A DNA stretch of 12,525 nucleotides from contig CAZZHQ010000068.1 in assembly GCA_964654015.1 (NCBI GenBank), forward strand, positions 1 through 12,525. The letters run 5' to 3'. The stretch comes from JAUUZT01 sp964654015 (GTDB lineage Bacteria; Chloroflexota; Dehalococcoidia; GIF9; AB-539-J10). The notes beneath the pieces were generated by a model that made no database searches, was not told where the DNA came from, and worked only from the letters and a program-made list of their open reading frames with translations. Below, piece after piece: positions 1-7,121 of the stretch (positions within the stretch are counted from its first letter, which is position 1; every line of letters begins with the position of its first letter). A program made the translations under genes and the position numbers.

Positions 1-47
1 CAGCTCCACCATCTTTTTGTGTTCTATAGTTGCCAGAAAGTTGCCAA

Positions 48-280
48 TTAGTTTACAAGCTGACCTTGGTACGTTGCTCGTTGTGTTTTTCTTAAGGGTA
101 CGATACCTAGAACCTTTCGCAATCGCCGTCGTCTGTTTCCATAGAGAATATTTTCAATTACTTTTCCATGGCTTTCCTAGAAGTACGTCCAGATAGATTG
201 AAATAATCGAAAAGAGTACTATCTAGCCAATGATCCTTTAGGTATTCGACCTCTGATCTCACACCAGCTTCCAACTTGTG
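48..280 (-). pseudogene. Possible decayed gene fragment (unrecognised)
   Basis: Read on the minus strand, about 40 codons from 280 downward give a protein-like stretch (containing YLKDHWLDSTLFDYFNLSG) that ends in a TAA after AMEK. Shifting by one frame at that point, in a run of four A's, lets reading continue as VIENILYGNRRRRLRKVLG and on to a stop at 48-50. The composition of the two pieces is compatible with one basic, DNA-binding-like protein broken by a frameshift, for example a transposase end. No family could be named, there is no start codon, and the 3' edge of the piece is close to the ars promoter. Two short open frames in tandem can occur by chance, so this is a weak call. Confidence 0.25.
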
Positions 281-306
281 TTATGAAATACAGCCACTGA
301 GCATTT

Positions 307-335
307 TTGACACTGGATATTCTCTATGTTATTAT
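307..335 (+). promoter_or_regulatory. Promoter of the ars operon
   Basis: A perfect -35 hexamer TTGACA (307-312) is followed by a 17-bp spacer and a near-perfect -10 TATTAT (330-335). The predicted transcription start is near 342. This rules out the upstream TTG (276) as the arsR start and leaves the ATG codons at 354 and 378. Confidence 0.8.
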
Positions 336-361
336 ATGCATAGGTGCACGAATATGCATAT
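334..361. promoter_or_regulatory. Putative ArsR operator
   Basis: The 9-mer ATATGCATA occurs twice (334-342 and 352-360), 18 bp apart centre to centre, with a GTGCAC palindrome (344-349) between them. The copies contain the palindrome ATGCAT, so the block can also be read as a long dyad. It overlaps the -10 hexamer and the predicted transcription start, the position expected for a repressor that blocks initiation. Assignment to ArsR is inferred from location next to its gene. Confidence 0.55.
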
Positions 362-377
362 AGTTCCGGGGGATGAT

Positions 378-761
378 ATGAGAGATTTGGTTAAGATCTA
401 TAAAGCATTATCTGATGAGTCAAGGCTTAGGGTTTTAAACCTTATACTGGAAAGAGAATGCTGTGTCTGCGAGGTAATGCAAGCTCTGGAGATCTCTCAC
501 TCAAAGGCATCACGAATTTTGAGCGCTCTTTATAACGTCGGCTTTCTAAAGCTTCGCAAAGACGGCCTCTGGTCGCTTTATTCTATCGATTGGGATGGAA
601 TGAGAGGAAATCTGAAAGATATATTGGAGGCCACTCACAAAGGATTCGAAGGAAACAAGCAGATGGAAGTAGATCGCGAGCGGCTGAAAACAGCTGAGCG
701 TATAGGCCCCGGCTGCATAAATAAAGTGCGTCGAACACAACTATCTAGCCATACTTCATAG
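378..761 (+). CDS. arsR: ArsR/SmtB-family metalloid-responsive repressor
   Basis: A 127-residue winged-helix repressor, expected to bind the operon promoter and release it when As(III) or Sb(III) coordinates its cysteines. The N-terminal KALSDESRLRVLNLI segment is typical of the family. The metal site is seen as ECCVCEV with Cys28, Cys29 and Cys31, matching the alpha-3 CxC site of classical ArsR proteins (ELCVCDL). The recognition helix follows as SHSKASRILSALYNVG (about residues 40-55), with the wing around residues 60-70. The start chosen is ATG 378: it has a GGGGGAT ribosome site and lies downstream of the promoter, whereas an in-frame TTG at 276 is upstream of it and ATG 354 would leave only a ~12-nt leader. 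The C-terminal tail beyond residue ~95 is variable and contains one more cysteine (GPGC). It is first in a seven-gene operon. Confidence 0.85.
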   Translation: MRDLVKIYKALSDESRLRVLNLILERECCVCEVMQALEISHSKASRILSALYNVGFLKLRKDGLWSLYSIDWDGMRGNLKDILEATHKGFEGNKQMEVDRERLKTAERIGPGCINKVRRTQLSSHTS

Positions 762-795
762 TCCAGAATAGCTCGTATCAGAAGGTAGTATCTTT

Positions 796-1833
796 ATGGA
801 AGTATTGGTACAAGTATTGCAGGGTGGTTGGAATGCCCTGCTTGAATATTTATCCGCACATGTACTGACCTGTCTTATTCCGGCATTCTTCATTGCCGGG
901 GCTATTGCTGTCTTCGTGTCACAAGGGGCTGTTCTTAAATACTTCGGGCCGAAGGCAAAGAAACTGCTGTCTTATAGTATCGCTTCAGTATCAGGTACAA
1001 TCCTGGCCGTCTGCTCATGTACTGTCTTACCCCTCTTCGGAGGTATCTACAAGCGAGGCGCCGGTATTGGCCCTGCAGTTGCGTTCCTGTACTCGGGTCC
1101 GGCAATCAATGTACTCGCTATTGTATACACAGCCCGTATTCTCGGCTTCGATTTGGGTTTAGCCAGGGCTATCGGGGCCGTTGCCTTTGCTGCCGGAATC
1201 GGTCTGATCATGGCTCTTATTTACCGTAAAGAGGAGTCACTAAAAGATTCGGCAGCATTCGATGCGCTGGTGGTTGACCCTGAAGGCAAGAAATGGTGGC
1301 AGCAGATTACTTTCTTCGCCATTCTGGTAGGCATATTAATCTTTGCTGCTTCGAAGAACTGGATTGTAACCGGCATCCTGCTGGTAATTCTGGGCTTTAT
1401 ACTCTGGCGCTGGTTTACTAAGGGTGAGCTCAGCGTCTGGATGAAGGAGACGCTGCGGTTTGTTCGCCTCATTGTTCCCTGGCTGCTGGGGGGCGTGTTT
1501 GTTGCAGGTATTATCACCACCTTTGTTCCTCAGGACGCGGTAACCAGTTGGGTAGGCGGCAATAGTCTCCTTGCCAACTTCATCGCTTCCTTCCTTGGAG
1601 CACTGATGTACTTCGCAACGCTTACCGAGGTTCCCATTGTCAGTGCCTTTATGAACTTGGGCATGGGAAAGGGGCCGACACTGGCGCTCTTGCTAGCGGG
1701 TCCGGCATTATCTCTGCCTAACATGCTGGTCATCCGCAGCATCATGGGGACAAAGAAAACTCTTACTTACATAGCTCTGGTGGTGGTCTTTGCTACCGTC
1801 ACCGGCTATATCTTCGGGTTAATCGCTCAGTAA
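796..1833 (+). CDS. ArsP/DUF318-type inner-membrane permease
   Basis: A 345-residue multi-helix membrane protein of the permease family that includes ArsP (exporter of trivalent organoarsenicals) and SO_0444-like metal exporters. The signature is AVCSCTVLPLFGGIYKRGAG with Cys73 and Cys75, followed by a GPAxNVLA stretch; a second related half begins near residue 215 and ends with LLLAGPALSLPNML, suggesting an internal duplication typical of the family. A charged, hydrophilic loop (about residues 144-166) divides the halves. It sits 34 bp after arsR and just before a small redox protein, which fits a thiol-reactive metalloid substrate. Which substrate it moves (arsenite, methylarsenite, another soft metal) cannot be told from sequence. 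The ribosome site (GAAGG, 10 nt upstream) is moderate. Confidence 0.8.
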   Translation: MEVLVQVLQGGWNALLEYLSAHVLTCLIPAFFIAGAIAVFVSQGAVLKYFGPKAKKLLSYSIASVSGTILAVCSCTVLPLFGGIYKRGAGIGPAVAFLYSGPAINVLAIVYTARILGFDLGLARAIGAVAFAAGIGLIMALIYRKEESLKDSAAFDALVVDPEGKKWWQQITFFAILVGILIFAASKNWIVTGILLVILGFILWRWFTKGELSVWMKETLRFVRLIVPWLLGGVFVAGIITTFVPQDAVTSWVGGNSLLANFIASFLGALMYFATLTEVPIVSAFMNLGMGKGPTLALLLAGPALSLPNMLVIRSIMGTKKTLTYIALVVVFATVTGYIFGLIAQ

Positions 1834-1851
1834 ATTTAAGGGGGGTGAAAA

Positions 1852-2151
1852 ATGAAAATCAAAGTTCTTGGACCTGGATGCGCTCGCTGCCATCAACTGG
1901 AGCAAACGACCAGAGAGGTAGTCAAGGAACTAGGCATTGATGCCGAGATTGAAGATGTGAAAGATGTCAAGAAGATAATGGAGTACCCCATACTAACCAC
2001 TCCAGGTCTGGTCATCGATGAAAAGCTGGTCTGCTCCGGTAGGGTACCTTCAAAGTCAGAGGTAACCACTTTCATTACCACGGCCCTGGCTACAGAATGG
2101 CGAAAAGCTGATGAGATATTGTTTAAGAATACAATAGATCGAAACTCATAA
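1852..2151 (+). CDS. Small CxxC redox protein (MTH895/thioredoxin-fold type)
   Basis: A 99-residue cytoplasmic protein with a minimal thioredoxin/glutaredoxin fold. KIKVLGPGCARC at the N-terminus gives the redox pair Cys10-x2-Cys13, and TTPGLVIDEKLVCSG near residue 50 supplies the expected cis-proline and the second half of the fold. No signal peptide or membrane segment is present. Family members are commonly encoded beside DUF318 permeases and ArsR proteins, as here. A plausible role is to supply electrons or thiols to the permease or to the CcdA protein downstream; this is inference. The ribosome site is excellent (GGGGGGTGAAAA before ATG). The C-terminal ~20 residues run past the usual end of the family. 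Confidence 0.8.
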   Translation: MKIKVLGPGCARCHQLEQTTREVVKELGIDAEIEDVKDVKKIMEYPILTTPGLVIDEKLVCSGRVPSKSEVTTFITTALATEWRKADEILFKNTIDRNS

Positions 2152-2166
2152 AAGGTTGAGTACATC

Positions 2167-2574
2167 GTGAAAATGCCTGAATTAAAGCACAGATTACTGA
2201 TATTACTGCTGATGCTAATATGCTTCAGCTTACTGTTACCGGGGTGCGGTGAAAATACCGACCTCACTTCTACTTCTCTAAAGCAAGCCATATCCAACGG
2301 GAAACCAACCCTGGCCGAGTTTGGCCGTGGAGTATGTATCCCCTGTAAAGAAATGAAGCCTATTCTGGAAGAACTCTTGGTAGAGTACAAGGGCGAGCTG
2401 AATGTGGTGATTGTGGAGGTAGATGATAATGTTGATCTGACCAGGCAGTTCGGTATTATGATGATACCTACCCAGATCTTTCTTGACTCTGAGGGGGAGG
2501 AAGTTTTTAGACACATAGGGTTTTACCCTAAGGAAGAGGTTATCGCCCAGCTGGAGAAAATGGGAATAGAGTAA
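2167..2574 (+). CDS. Exported thioredoxin-like lipoprotein
   Basis: A 135-residue protein with a lysine/arginine-containing N-terminus, a hydrophobic core (residues 10-24) and a lipobox-like LLPGC, with Cys27 as the likely lipidation site; the proline at -2 is less usual. The mature part is a thioredoxin domain: CIPC (Cys57, Cys60) followed by KEMKPILEEL, and a cis-proline motif MIPT (Pro101). It should sit on the outer face of the cytoplasmic membrane, receiving electrons from the CcdA-type protein whose gene starts two bases after its stop. Start choice: GTG 2167 lies 6 nt from a GGTTGAG ribosome site, better than ATG 2173 two codons later. Its target, perhaps exported metalloid-thiol species or oxidised protein thiols, is unknown. 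Confidence 0.8.
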   Translation: MKMPELKHRLLILLLMLICFSLLLPGCGENTDLTSTSLKQAISNGKPTLAEFGRGVCIPCKEMKPILEELLVEYKGELNVVIVEVDDNVDLTRQFGIMMIPTQIFLDSEGEEVFRHIGFYPKEEVIAQLEKMGIE

Positions 2575-2575
2575 C

Positions 2576-3274
2576 ATGGAAGGACTGTTCAGTACTATTG
2601 GTGAACTTATTCAGACCCAAGGCTGGCTGGCTTTTCCTGCCTGTTTTCTGGGAGGAATTATTTCCAGCGCCAGCCCCTGTGTATTAGCCATGATACCGTT
2701 GGTCATCGGATACGTCGGTGGTTATTCGGAGGGCTCACAAAAGAAAGCCATCCAGTACTCGCTAATGTTCACACTAGGTCTAACTATCACCTTTACCGTC
2801 TTAGGTATAATCGCTGGTGCATTAGGAAGACTCTTCGGTGATGTCGGTGGATTCTGGTACTTTGTATTACCTCCAGTGGCCATTTTACTGGGCTTGTATC
2901 TCCTGTTTTCTGACAAATTGAACTTAAATGTTGGCTTATCACAACGATTTATGCCCAAGAGGAAGGCACTATTCGGCGCTTTCTTGATAGGTCTTTTCTT
3001 TGGCATTGTAGCATCACCCTGCGCCACCCCGGTGCTGGCGGTAATACTAACCTTCGCCGCTACCAAGCAAGAAATTGCGTACAGTGGTGGACTTCTCTTG
3101 GCCTATGCCCTGGGACACTGGGTACTGGTTCTCGGTGCCGGGATATCGACAGGCTTTGCACAAAAGGTACTGGCCTCAAAAGGAATAAGTAACTTCTCCA
3201 CGTACTCAAAGAAAGTAGGGGGAGTGATTTTAATCGGTGTGGGAATATATTTAATATTTACCTACTTACTGTAA
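2576..3274 (+). CDS. ccdA: CcdA/DsbD-type transmembrane electron carrier
   Basis: A 232-residue membrane protein with about six helices, of the cytochrome c biogenesis CcdA / DsbD transmembrane family. The two inverted-repeat halves each carry the diagnostic proline-cysteine motif: SSASPCVLAMIPL (Cys35) and GIVASPCATPVLA (Cys149). These cysteines shuttle reducing equivalents from cytoplasmic thioredoxin to an extracytoplasmic thioredoxin-like partner. That partner is probably the lipoprotein encoded immediately upstream (stop at 2572-2574, start at 2576), which implies tight translational coupling. No cytochrome c maturation genes are nearby, so the task here is probably redox support of metalloid handling; that is inference from context. 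Confidence 0.85.
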   Translation: MEGLFSTIGELIQTQGWLAFPACFLGGIISSASPCVLAMIPLVIGYVGGYSEGSQKKAIQYSLMFTLGLTITFTVLGIIAGALGRLFGDVGGFWYFVLPPVAILLGLYLLFSDKLNLNVGLSQRFMPKRKALFGAFLIGLFFGIVASPCATPVLAVILTFAATKQEIAYSGGLLLAYALGHWVLVLGAGISTGFAQKVLASKGISNFSTYSKKVGGVILIGVGIYLIFTYLL

Positions 3275-3301
3275 ATATTAAATAACAAGGGATGTAAAAG
3301 T

Positions 3302-3514
3302 ATGCTTGAAATAAGAAAAACCGCTGTCTCCTTCGACAAGAGGGACCTGATGAATCTGGAAAGGATCATCACGGACTCTGACGAGGAAGAAGCGTTTTTA
3401 TTTCTTAAAAAATGCGTATACGACCGTATTTTGCACTCTCAGCAGGGGAGACTTAAATCTCATCTGGATTCTGCCAATCCCGTAGAAGGGTTTAAAAAGA
3501 GTAATATCATTTAA
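3302..3514 (+). CDS. Small hypothetical protein in the ars operon
   Basis: A 70-residue soluble protein with no recognised family. It is rich in charged residues (Asp/Glu cluster TDSDEEEAF at about residues 24-32) and has a single cysteine (KKCVYDR, residue 38). There is no signal peptide or membrane segment. A good ribosome site (AAGGGATG about 8 nt upstream), its location 27 bp after ccdA and 34 bp before the ACR3 gene, and the same strand all argue that it is translated as part of the operon. The predicted structure by eye is mostly helical. It might be an accessory factor for the redox proteins or the transporter, but nothing in the sequence shows this. Confidence 0.6.
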   Translation: MLEIRKTAVSFDKRDLMNLERIITDSDEEEAFLFLKKCVYDRILHSQQGRLKSHLDSANPVEGFKKSNII

Positions 3515-3548
3515 ATCAGCTGTGGTTTGACGGAAAAGGAAGAACAAA

Positions 3549-4601
3549 ATGGCCGAAAAAGAGAGAAAACTAGGTATCTGGGGTAAGTATCTGACTTTAT
3601 GGGTAGCATTGTGTATAGGGGCGGGAATCGGACTGGGACGGTTGTTCCCCGGTTTGTCCGATATACTGGCCAAACTTGAGGTGGCAAACATATCCATTCC
3701 GATAGCCCTCCTGCTGTTCGCCATGATTTACCCAATTATGGTACAGATAAGCTGGGAGGAGATTAAAAATGCCCTGAAATCGCCGAAACCCATCGGACTT
3801 ACACTGTTCGCCAACTGGGCGGTTAAACCCTTCACCATGGCGCTGTTCGCCTGGTTGTTCCTCGGTGTCGTCTTTAAAGGTTCTTTGACACCGGAGCAGA
3901 TTGAGCAGTATCGTGCCGGGACAATCCTTCTCGGAGTGGCTCCTTGTACGGCTATGGTATTAGTCTGGAGCTACCTGGCTAAAGGTAATATGGGTCATAC
4001 CCTGGTAATGACTGCCATAAACTCACTAACTATGGTAGTACTCTATGCCCCAATGGCTGTATTACTCTTGGGAATTTCCGGTATCAGCGTTCCTTGGGAT
4101 ACCATCGCACTCTCGGTGACGATATACATCGTTACGCCATTGATAGCCGGCTATTTTACTCGCAGATGGACAATACAGAAAAAAGGTATCGAGTGGTTTG
4201 AGAGCAGGTTGGAGCCATCTCTAGGAAAGGTCTCTGTGGTCGCTTTGTTAATAACGCTGGTGGTTCTATTCACTTATCAGGGGCATATTATAGTCGAGCT
4301 CCCGGCTATAATCGGGATGATAACCCTTGCCATACTGGTTAATATACTGGTGGTATTTGGCGTCACTTACCTGGCTGCAAGAATAATGAGGATGAAGTAT
4401 GGTGACGCTATACCGGCAGCCATCATTGCCGGCAGCAATCATTTTGAGGTAGCCATCGCCGTAGCTACCACCCTTTTCGGAGTTGCTTCAGGTGCAGCTC
4501 TAGCTACTGTGGTTGGAGTATTAACCGAGGTGCCGATAATGCTATTACTGGTCTGGATTTCGCTCCTTACTAGGAAGACCTTTCCAAAGCAGTTACAGTG
4601 A
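3549..4601 (+). CDS. acr3: ACR3-family arsenite efflux transporter
   Basis: A 350-residue protein with about ten transmembrane helices of the bile acid/arsenite transporter superfamily, exporting As(OH)3 (and sometimes antimonite) using the proton gradient. The ACR3 signature is clear: LLFAMIYPIMVQI in the third helix region, GVAPCTAMVLVWSYLAKG with the essential cysteine (Cys133), and VGVLTEVPIML near the C-terminus with the conserved glutamate (Glu327). Length matches the bacterial ACR3 norm. The start at ATG 3549 has an AAGGAAG ribosome site. As the last gene of the operon it is the principal arsenite pump; no ArsA ATPase and no ArsC arsenate reductase accompany it in the window. Confidence 0.92.
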   Translation: MAEKERKLGIWGKYLTLWVALCIGAGIGLGRLFPGLSDILAKLEVANISIPIALLLFAMIYPIMVQISWEEIKNALKSPKPIGLTLFANWAVKPFTMALFAWLFLGVVFKGSLTPEQIEQYRAGTILLGVAPCTAMVLVWSYLAKGNMGHTLVMTAINSLTMVVLYAPMAVLLLGISGISVPWDTIALSVTIYIVTPLIAGYFTRRWTIQKKGIEWFESRLEPSLGKVSVVALLITLVVLFTYQGHIIVELPAIIGMITLAILVNILVVFGVTYLAARIMRMKYGDAIPAAIIAGSNHFEVAIAVATTLFGVASGAALATVVGVLTEVPIMLLLVWISLLTRKTFPKQLQ

Positions 4602-4738
4602 ATTACTGTTTGAATATAGGGATGTTTGTACCACTATAGGTATAGCTATATTGAGGAGAAAAGTTATCCTTTGTTAAGGACTTAATGTAGCCTTCGTTTC
4701 TGACGCAGATAGAGAAGAGATAATCTCTTCCTGAAGTA
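4602..4738. other. Intergenic region after the ars operon
   Basis: No gene is seen. It contains a TCCTT/AAGGA hairpin (4667-4680) and an 8-bp inverted repeat GAAGAGAT/ATCTCTTC (4714-4730). Neither is followed by a T tract, so the end of the ars transcript is not obvious. Confidence 0.5.
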
Positions 4739-4770
4739 ATATGATGCTCCATTAGAGTAGAGCATCATAT
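4739..4770. repeat. Perfect 11-bp inverted repeat around a stop codon
   Basis: ATATGATGCTC (4739-4749) and GAGCATCATAT (4760-4770) pair perfectly around a 10-nt loop. The TAA stop of the minus-strand hydrolase gene lies in the loop, so one arm is the last codons of that gene. It lies between converging transcripts and could act as a bidirectional 3'-end barrier, but there is no U tract on either side. Confidence 0.5.
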
Positions 4771-6041
4771 ATGAATCTCTCGAAATCCCATTTAAGTGTG
4801 AAATCGGGTTTTATCATTTGATTCAGCACTTGAGTGAACAATAGGGCAAAGAGTTTTTCATCAGGGTCAATCAGAAATTGTGTGCCAGCAGCCCCACCCC
4901 AACCATACTGTCCAACAGAACTATTAGCAACGCCATTAATTGATTTAGTGCGTACCCCAACTGCTAACCCCGAACTAAAACCGTGTCCACGGAGGCTAAT
5001 AAATATATCACCGGTATGATTATTTCTCATTGATTCCACTGATTCGTGGCGTAAAATACGGGCCCCTTCTAGCTCACCATTATTAAACAGCATACGTACA
5101 AATCGCGTATAATCCGCTAAAGTAGATAGTACTCCTCCCATTTCCCCACCCCCATCAAAGATATTGTATGGCCCTTTCACCTTAACACTATTTTTGGGAT
5201 AGTCGACTGCATCGATGCCCCATTGTCCATCTTTATTTACCAGAGCATAACAAGTTGATAGGCGATCAATTTGATCCTCCGAGAGATAAAAGGAGGTATC
5301 GTTCATATTCAGTGGCTTGAATATGTGATCTTTAAAAAAATCATCAAGGGTCATTCCGGAAATCATTTCCACCAGTACTCCAGCAAGGCTTATACTCATA
5401 CCATATTCCCAAGCAGTACCCGGCTGGAAACTCAGCGGCAGTTTTGCTAGATGTTCCATTCTCTCTAGCATAGTTAGTGATGTAGTAGAATCTCCGTTTG
5501 ATGGCAGGAATACCGTTCCTCCCAATGCTGCTTGATAATCAGAGTTAAATAGTGCTATGGGGGTTTTTGCTGGAAATGCCAAACCTGTTGTATTTGTTAG
5601 ACAATCCTGAATTGTAATCTCACGATTTGCTGGAACCAATGTTAATCCAAACGGTCTCGCCGTAATTGACTGTTCTCTAGATGGGTTACTGTCTATCACT
5701 AAAAGATTTTTGAAAGCAGGAATATATTTCGATACCGGGTCACTTAGTTTTAATTCCCCTTCCTCTTGGAGTTTTAAAACGGCGACCGCCGTAATTGGTT
5801 TTGTCATTGAGTACATGCGAAAGATGGTGTCTTTCCTTACTGGTTTTCCGGACTCTAAGTCCATCATCCCTGCAATATTAAAGTGGGCTACTTTATCATT
5901 ACGGACTACCAGCGTAATAATACAAGGCACATCCCCACGGCCAATGTATTCCTCTGCCATGAAGTTTAGTCGTTGCAATCGTTCCGGAGAAAAGCCTAGT
6001 TCCTCCGGCTGTACTACTGGTAGCCCAAACAATGAACTCAC
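4752..6041 (-). CDS. Serine hydrolase, class C beta-lactamase fold (family VIII esterase-like)
   Basis: A soluble, cytoplasmic enzyme of about 429 residues in the beta-lactamase/penicillin-binding family that includes EstB-type esterases. The catalytic SxxK motif is SMTK (Ser78, Lys81 from the start used here), the tyrosine motif is WEYGMS in place of YxN, and the C-terminal YGWGGAAGTQFLIDP matches the W-GG block of family VIII esterases in place of the lactamase KTG. There is no signal peptide, which argues against a periplasmic beta-lactamase. Start: an in-frame GTG at 6062 exists, but a strong GGAGGAG ribosome site (6053-6059) lies inside that longer reading, pointing to GTG 6041 (or the ATT just before it) as initiator; spacing is at the long end. 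It has its own promoter and faces the ars operon tail to tail. The substrate is unknown; an ester is likelier than a beta-lactam. Confidence 0.8.
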   Translation of the reverse strand: MSSLFGLPVVQPEELGFSPERLQRLNFMAEEYIGRGDVPCIITLVVRNDKVAHFNIAGMMDLESGKPVRKDTIFRMYSMTKPITAVAVLKLQEEGELKLSDPVSKYIPAFKNLLVIDSNPSREQSITARPFGLTLVPANREITIQDCLTNTTGLAFPAKTPIALFNSDYQAALGGTVFLPSNGDSTTSLTMLERMEHLAKLPLSFQPGTAWEYGMSISLAGVLVEMISGMTLDDFFKDHIFKPLNMNDTSFYLSEDQIDRLSTCYALVNKDGQWGIDAVDYPKNSVKVKGPYNIFDGGGEMGGVLSTLADYTRFVRMLFNNGELEGARILRHESVESMRNNHTGDIFISLRGHGFSSGLAVGVRTKSINGVANSSVGQYGWGGAAGTQFLIDPDEKLFALLFTQVLNQMIKPDFTLKWDFERFIYDALL

Positions 6042-6091
6042 AATGGCTGTTTCTCCTCCCACAAGATATTTCTTTTTAATAATTCTGCTCC

Positions 6092-6120
6092 ATTGTATAC
6101 ATCATGATATTAATTGTAAA
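6092..6120 (-). promoter_or_regulatory. Promoter of the serine hydrolase gene
   Basis: On the minus strand, -35 TTTACA (6120-6115) and -10 TACAAT (6097-6092) are separated by 17 bp, each one mismatch from consensus. Predicted transcription start is near 6085, a short leader before the ribosome site at 6053-6059. Confidence 0.6.
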
Positions 6121-6185
6121 CAAATAAGTATTATATGTAATATTTTTATTTAAGTAGCCATACTAACGTTCTTTTTCAACTAGCT

Positions 6186-6221
6186 ACAAAAAGGCTCCTA
6201 AGTTTCCACTTAGATGCCTTT
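6186..6221 (-). terminator. Rho-independent terminator after the methyltransferase gene
   Basis: On the minus strand, AAAGGC and CTAAG arms pair with CTTAG and GCCTTT (two stems joined by a 2x2 internal loop, 6-nt apical loop), ending in a TTTTT tract at 6191-6187. It lies about 130 bp beyond the methyltransferase stop and before the hydrolase promoter. It is less convincing on the + strand, where only three T's follow. Confidence 0.65.
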
Positions 6222-6262
6222 ACTTATAACTTATTTTGAAGCTAAATCTACCTACCATTGAA

Positions 6263-6309
6263 CAAACATCGGGATCATTGTCCAGCCATGAGTACTCGTG
6301 GGCAATACC
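6263..6309. repeat. 47-bp direct repeat, copy A
   Basis: This matches copy B (7202-7248) at 45 of 47 positions in the same orientation, 939 bp away. It lies 44 nt past the methyltransferase stop in gene direction. It contains a 16-bp near-palindrome CCATGAGTACTCGTGG (one G-T pair). Translated on the minus strand it gives GIAHEYSWLDNDPDVC, suggesting a relic of coding sequence. Confidence 0.85.
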
Positions 6310-6353
6310 ATTTCAGTACGCCATTAGAATATAAATTAGACTCGGGCGAAATA

Positions 6354-7121
6354 TTAAAGGTTGGTATCCGGGTTTTTAAAGAGGTATATTGCCCATCCGA
6401 CGGTATCACGCCCCCATTGAAGATAGGTCGCTTTCTCATGGTCAACTCGTTTAACAATCTCAGTCACATCAGGATCGTCCTTGTTCTCTTCAACAAACCT
6501 TGTAGTAGAATACCATCGCAAAGCCGTGTAGCGGTCCCAATCATCCTGGTTACTTACTAAAGTATACAGTAGAAGCAGGTCTTCTTCTGTACCCGCTAGA
6601 ACGTTTTCATAGTGCGTTCCGAAATCATCTATGGTCTCACCGGCAGCAGTTAAATAGGCGTCTTCCGGCTCCTTGAGCCAAAATGGTTCACCAACAAGAA
6701 TGAGTCCACTTGGTTTTGTCATAGACTTCAAGGCACGGAGAGTCTCCCGGTGCCCCTTGTAAATCCACGATGCCCCAATGCACATGGATAAATCGAATTG
6801 TCGATCAGGCTTGTAGTCTGCTCCGTCCATATTTAAGATCTCTATTCGAGAATTTGGAACTCGTTGCTTTAGCTTTTGTTTCGCATCTGCAACGAAGAAA
6901 GGTGATATATCCACACCAACTCCAGATATTGTGTAACGTTCAGCTATCCGGGTGAGAATCTCTCCTTTGCCGCAGGCAATATCTAATACCGCTGCTTGGG
7001 ATTTAAGATTTAGTAACTCTATCAGTTCGTCTATCTTTGTGTTACTTATGGGATTCAAGACCGAGTGGAATTGATGAGTCACGTAAAAGAACTTCCATAT
7101 ATCCAATTTTGGCTCTGCCAT
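6354..7121 (-). CDS. Class I SAM-dependent methyltransferase (substrate unknown)
   Basis: A 255-residue Rossmann-fold methyltransferase. Motif I is VLDIACGKGEIL (about residues 45-56), motif II GVDISPFF, the acidic loop NMDGADY, and post-motif FDLSMCIGASWIY, then PSGLILVGEPFW as the motif III strand. The C-terminal third (EEDLLLLYTLVSNQDDWDRY, TEIVKRVDHEKATYLQWGRD) is helical and probably forms the substrate lid. It lacks the three spaced cysteines of the arsenite methylase ArsM and the NPPY-type motif of DNA adenine methylases, so it is probably a small-molecule methylase. Start: ATG 7121 has GAGGA seven nt upstream; the reading can be extended to a TTG at 7127 but that lies too close to the ribosome site. 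It lies between the two 47-bp direct repeats. Confidence 0.75.
   Translation of the reverse strand: MAEPKLDIWKFFYVTHQFHSVLNPISNTKIDELIELLNLKSQAAVLDIACGKGEILTRIAERYTISGVGVDISPFFVADAKQKLKQRVPNSRIEILNMDGADYKPDRQFDLSMCIGASWIYKGHRETLRALKSMTKPSGLILVGEPFWLKEPEDAYLTAAGETIDDFGTHYENVLAGTEEDLLLLYTLVSNQDDWDRYTALRWYSTTRFVEENKDDPDVTEIVKRVDHEKATYLQWGRDTVGWAIYLFKNPDTNL

Noticed and set aside
276..377. N-terminal extension of ArsR from a TTG at 276
   Set aside because: The extension covers the whole promoter (307-335), has no ribosome site and does not resemble ArsR N-termini; ATG 378 fits all criteria.
1893..2516. 207-codon open frame on the minus strand
   Set aside because: It lies antisense to the CxxC protein and the thioredoxin lipoprotein, both with clear motifs and ribosome sites; its translation is serine-rich and low in family character.
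4752..6041. Antibiotic-resistance class C beta-lactamase
   Set aside because: There is no signal peptide, the YxN motif is YGM and the KTG position is replaced by a W-GG block typical of family VIII esterases.
6258..6560. 100-codon + strand frame containing repeat copy A
   Set aside because: It is antisense to the methyltransferase 3' end, has no ribosome site, and the repeat copies differ non-synonymously in this frame.
6354..7121. Arsenite methyltransferase (ArsM) or DNA methyltransferase
   Set aside because: The spaced cysteines of ArsM and the NPPY/PC catalytic motifs of DNA methylases are absent, so neither an ars function nor a restriction-modification pair with the nuclease-like gene is supported.
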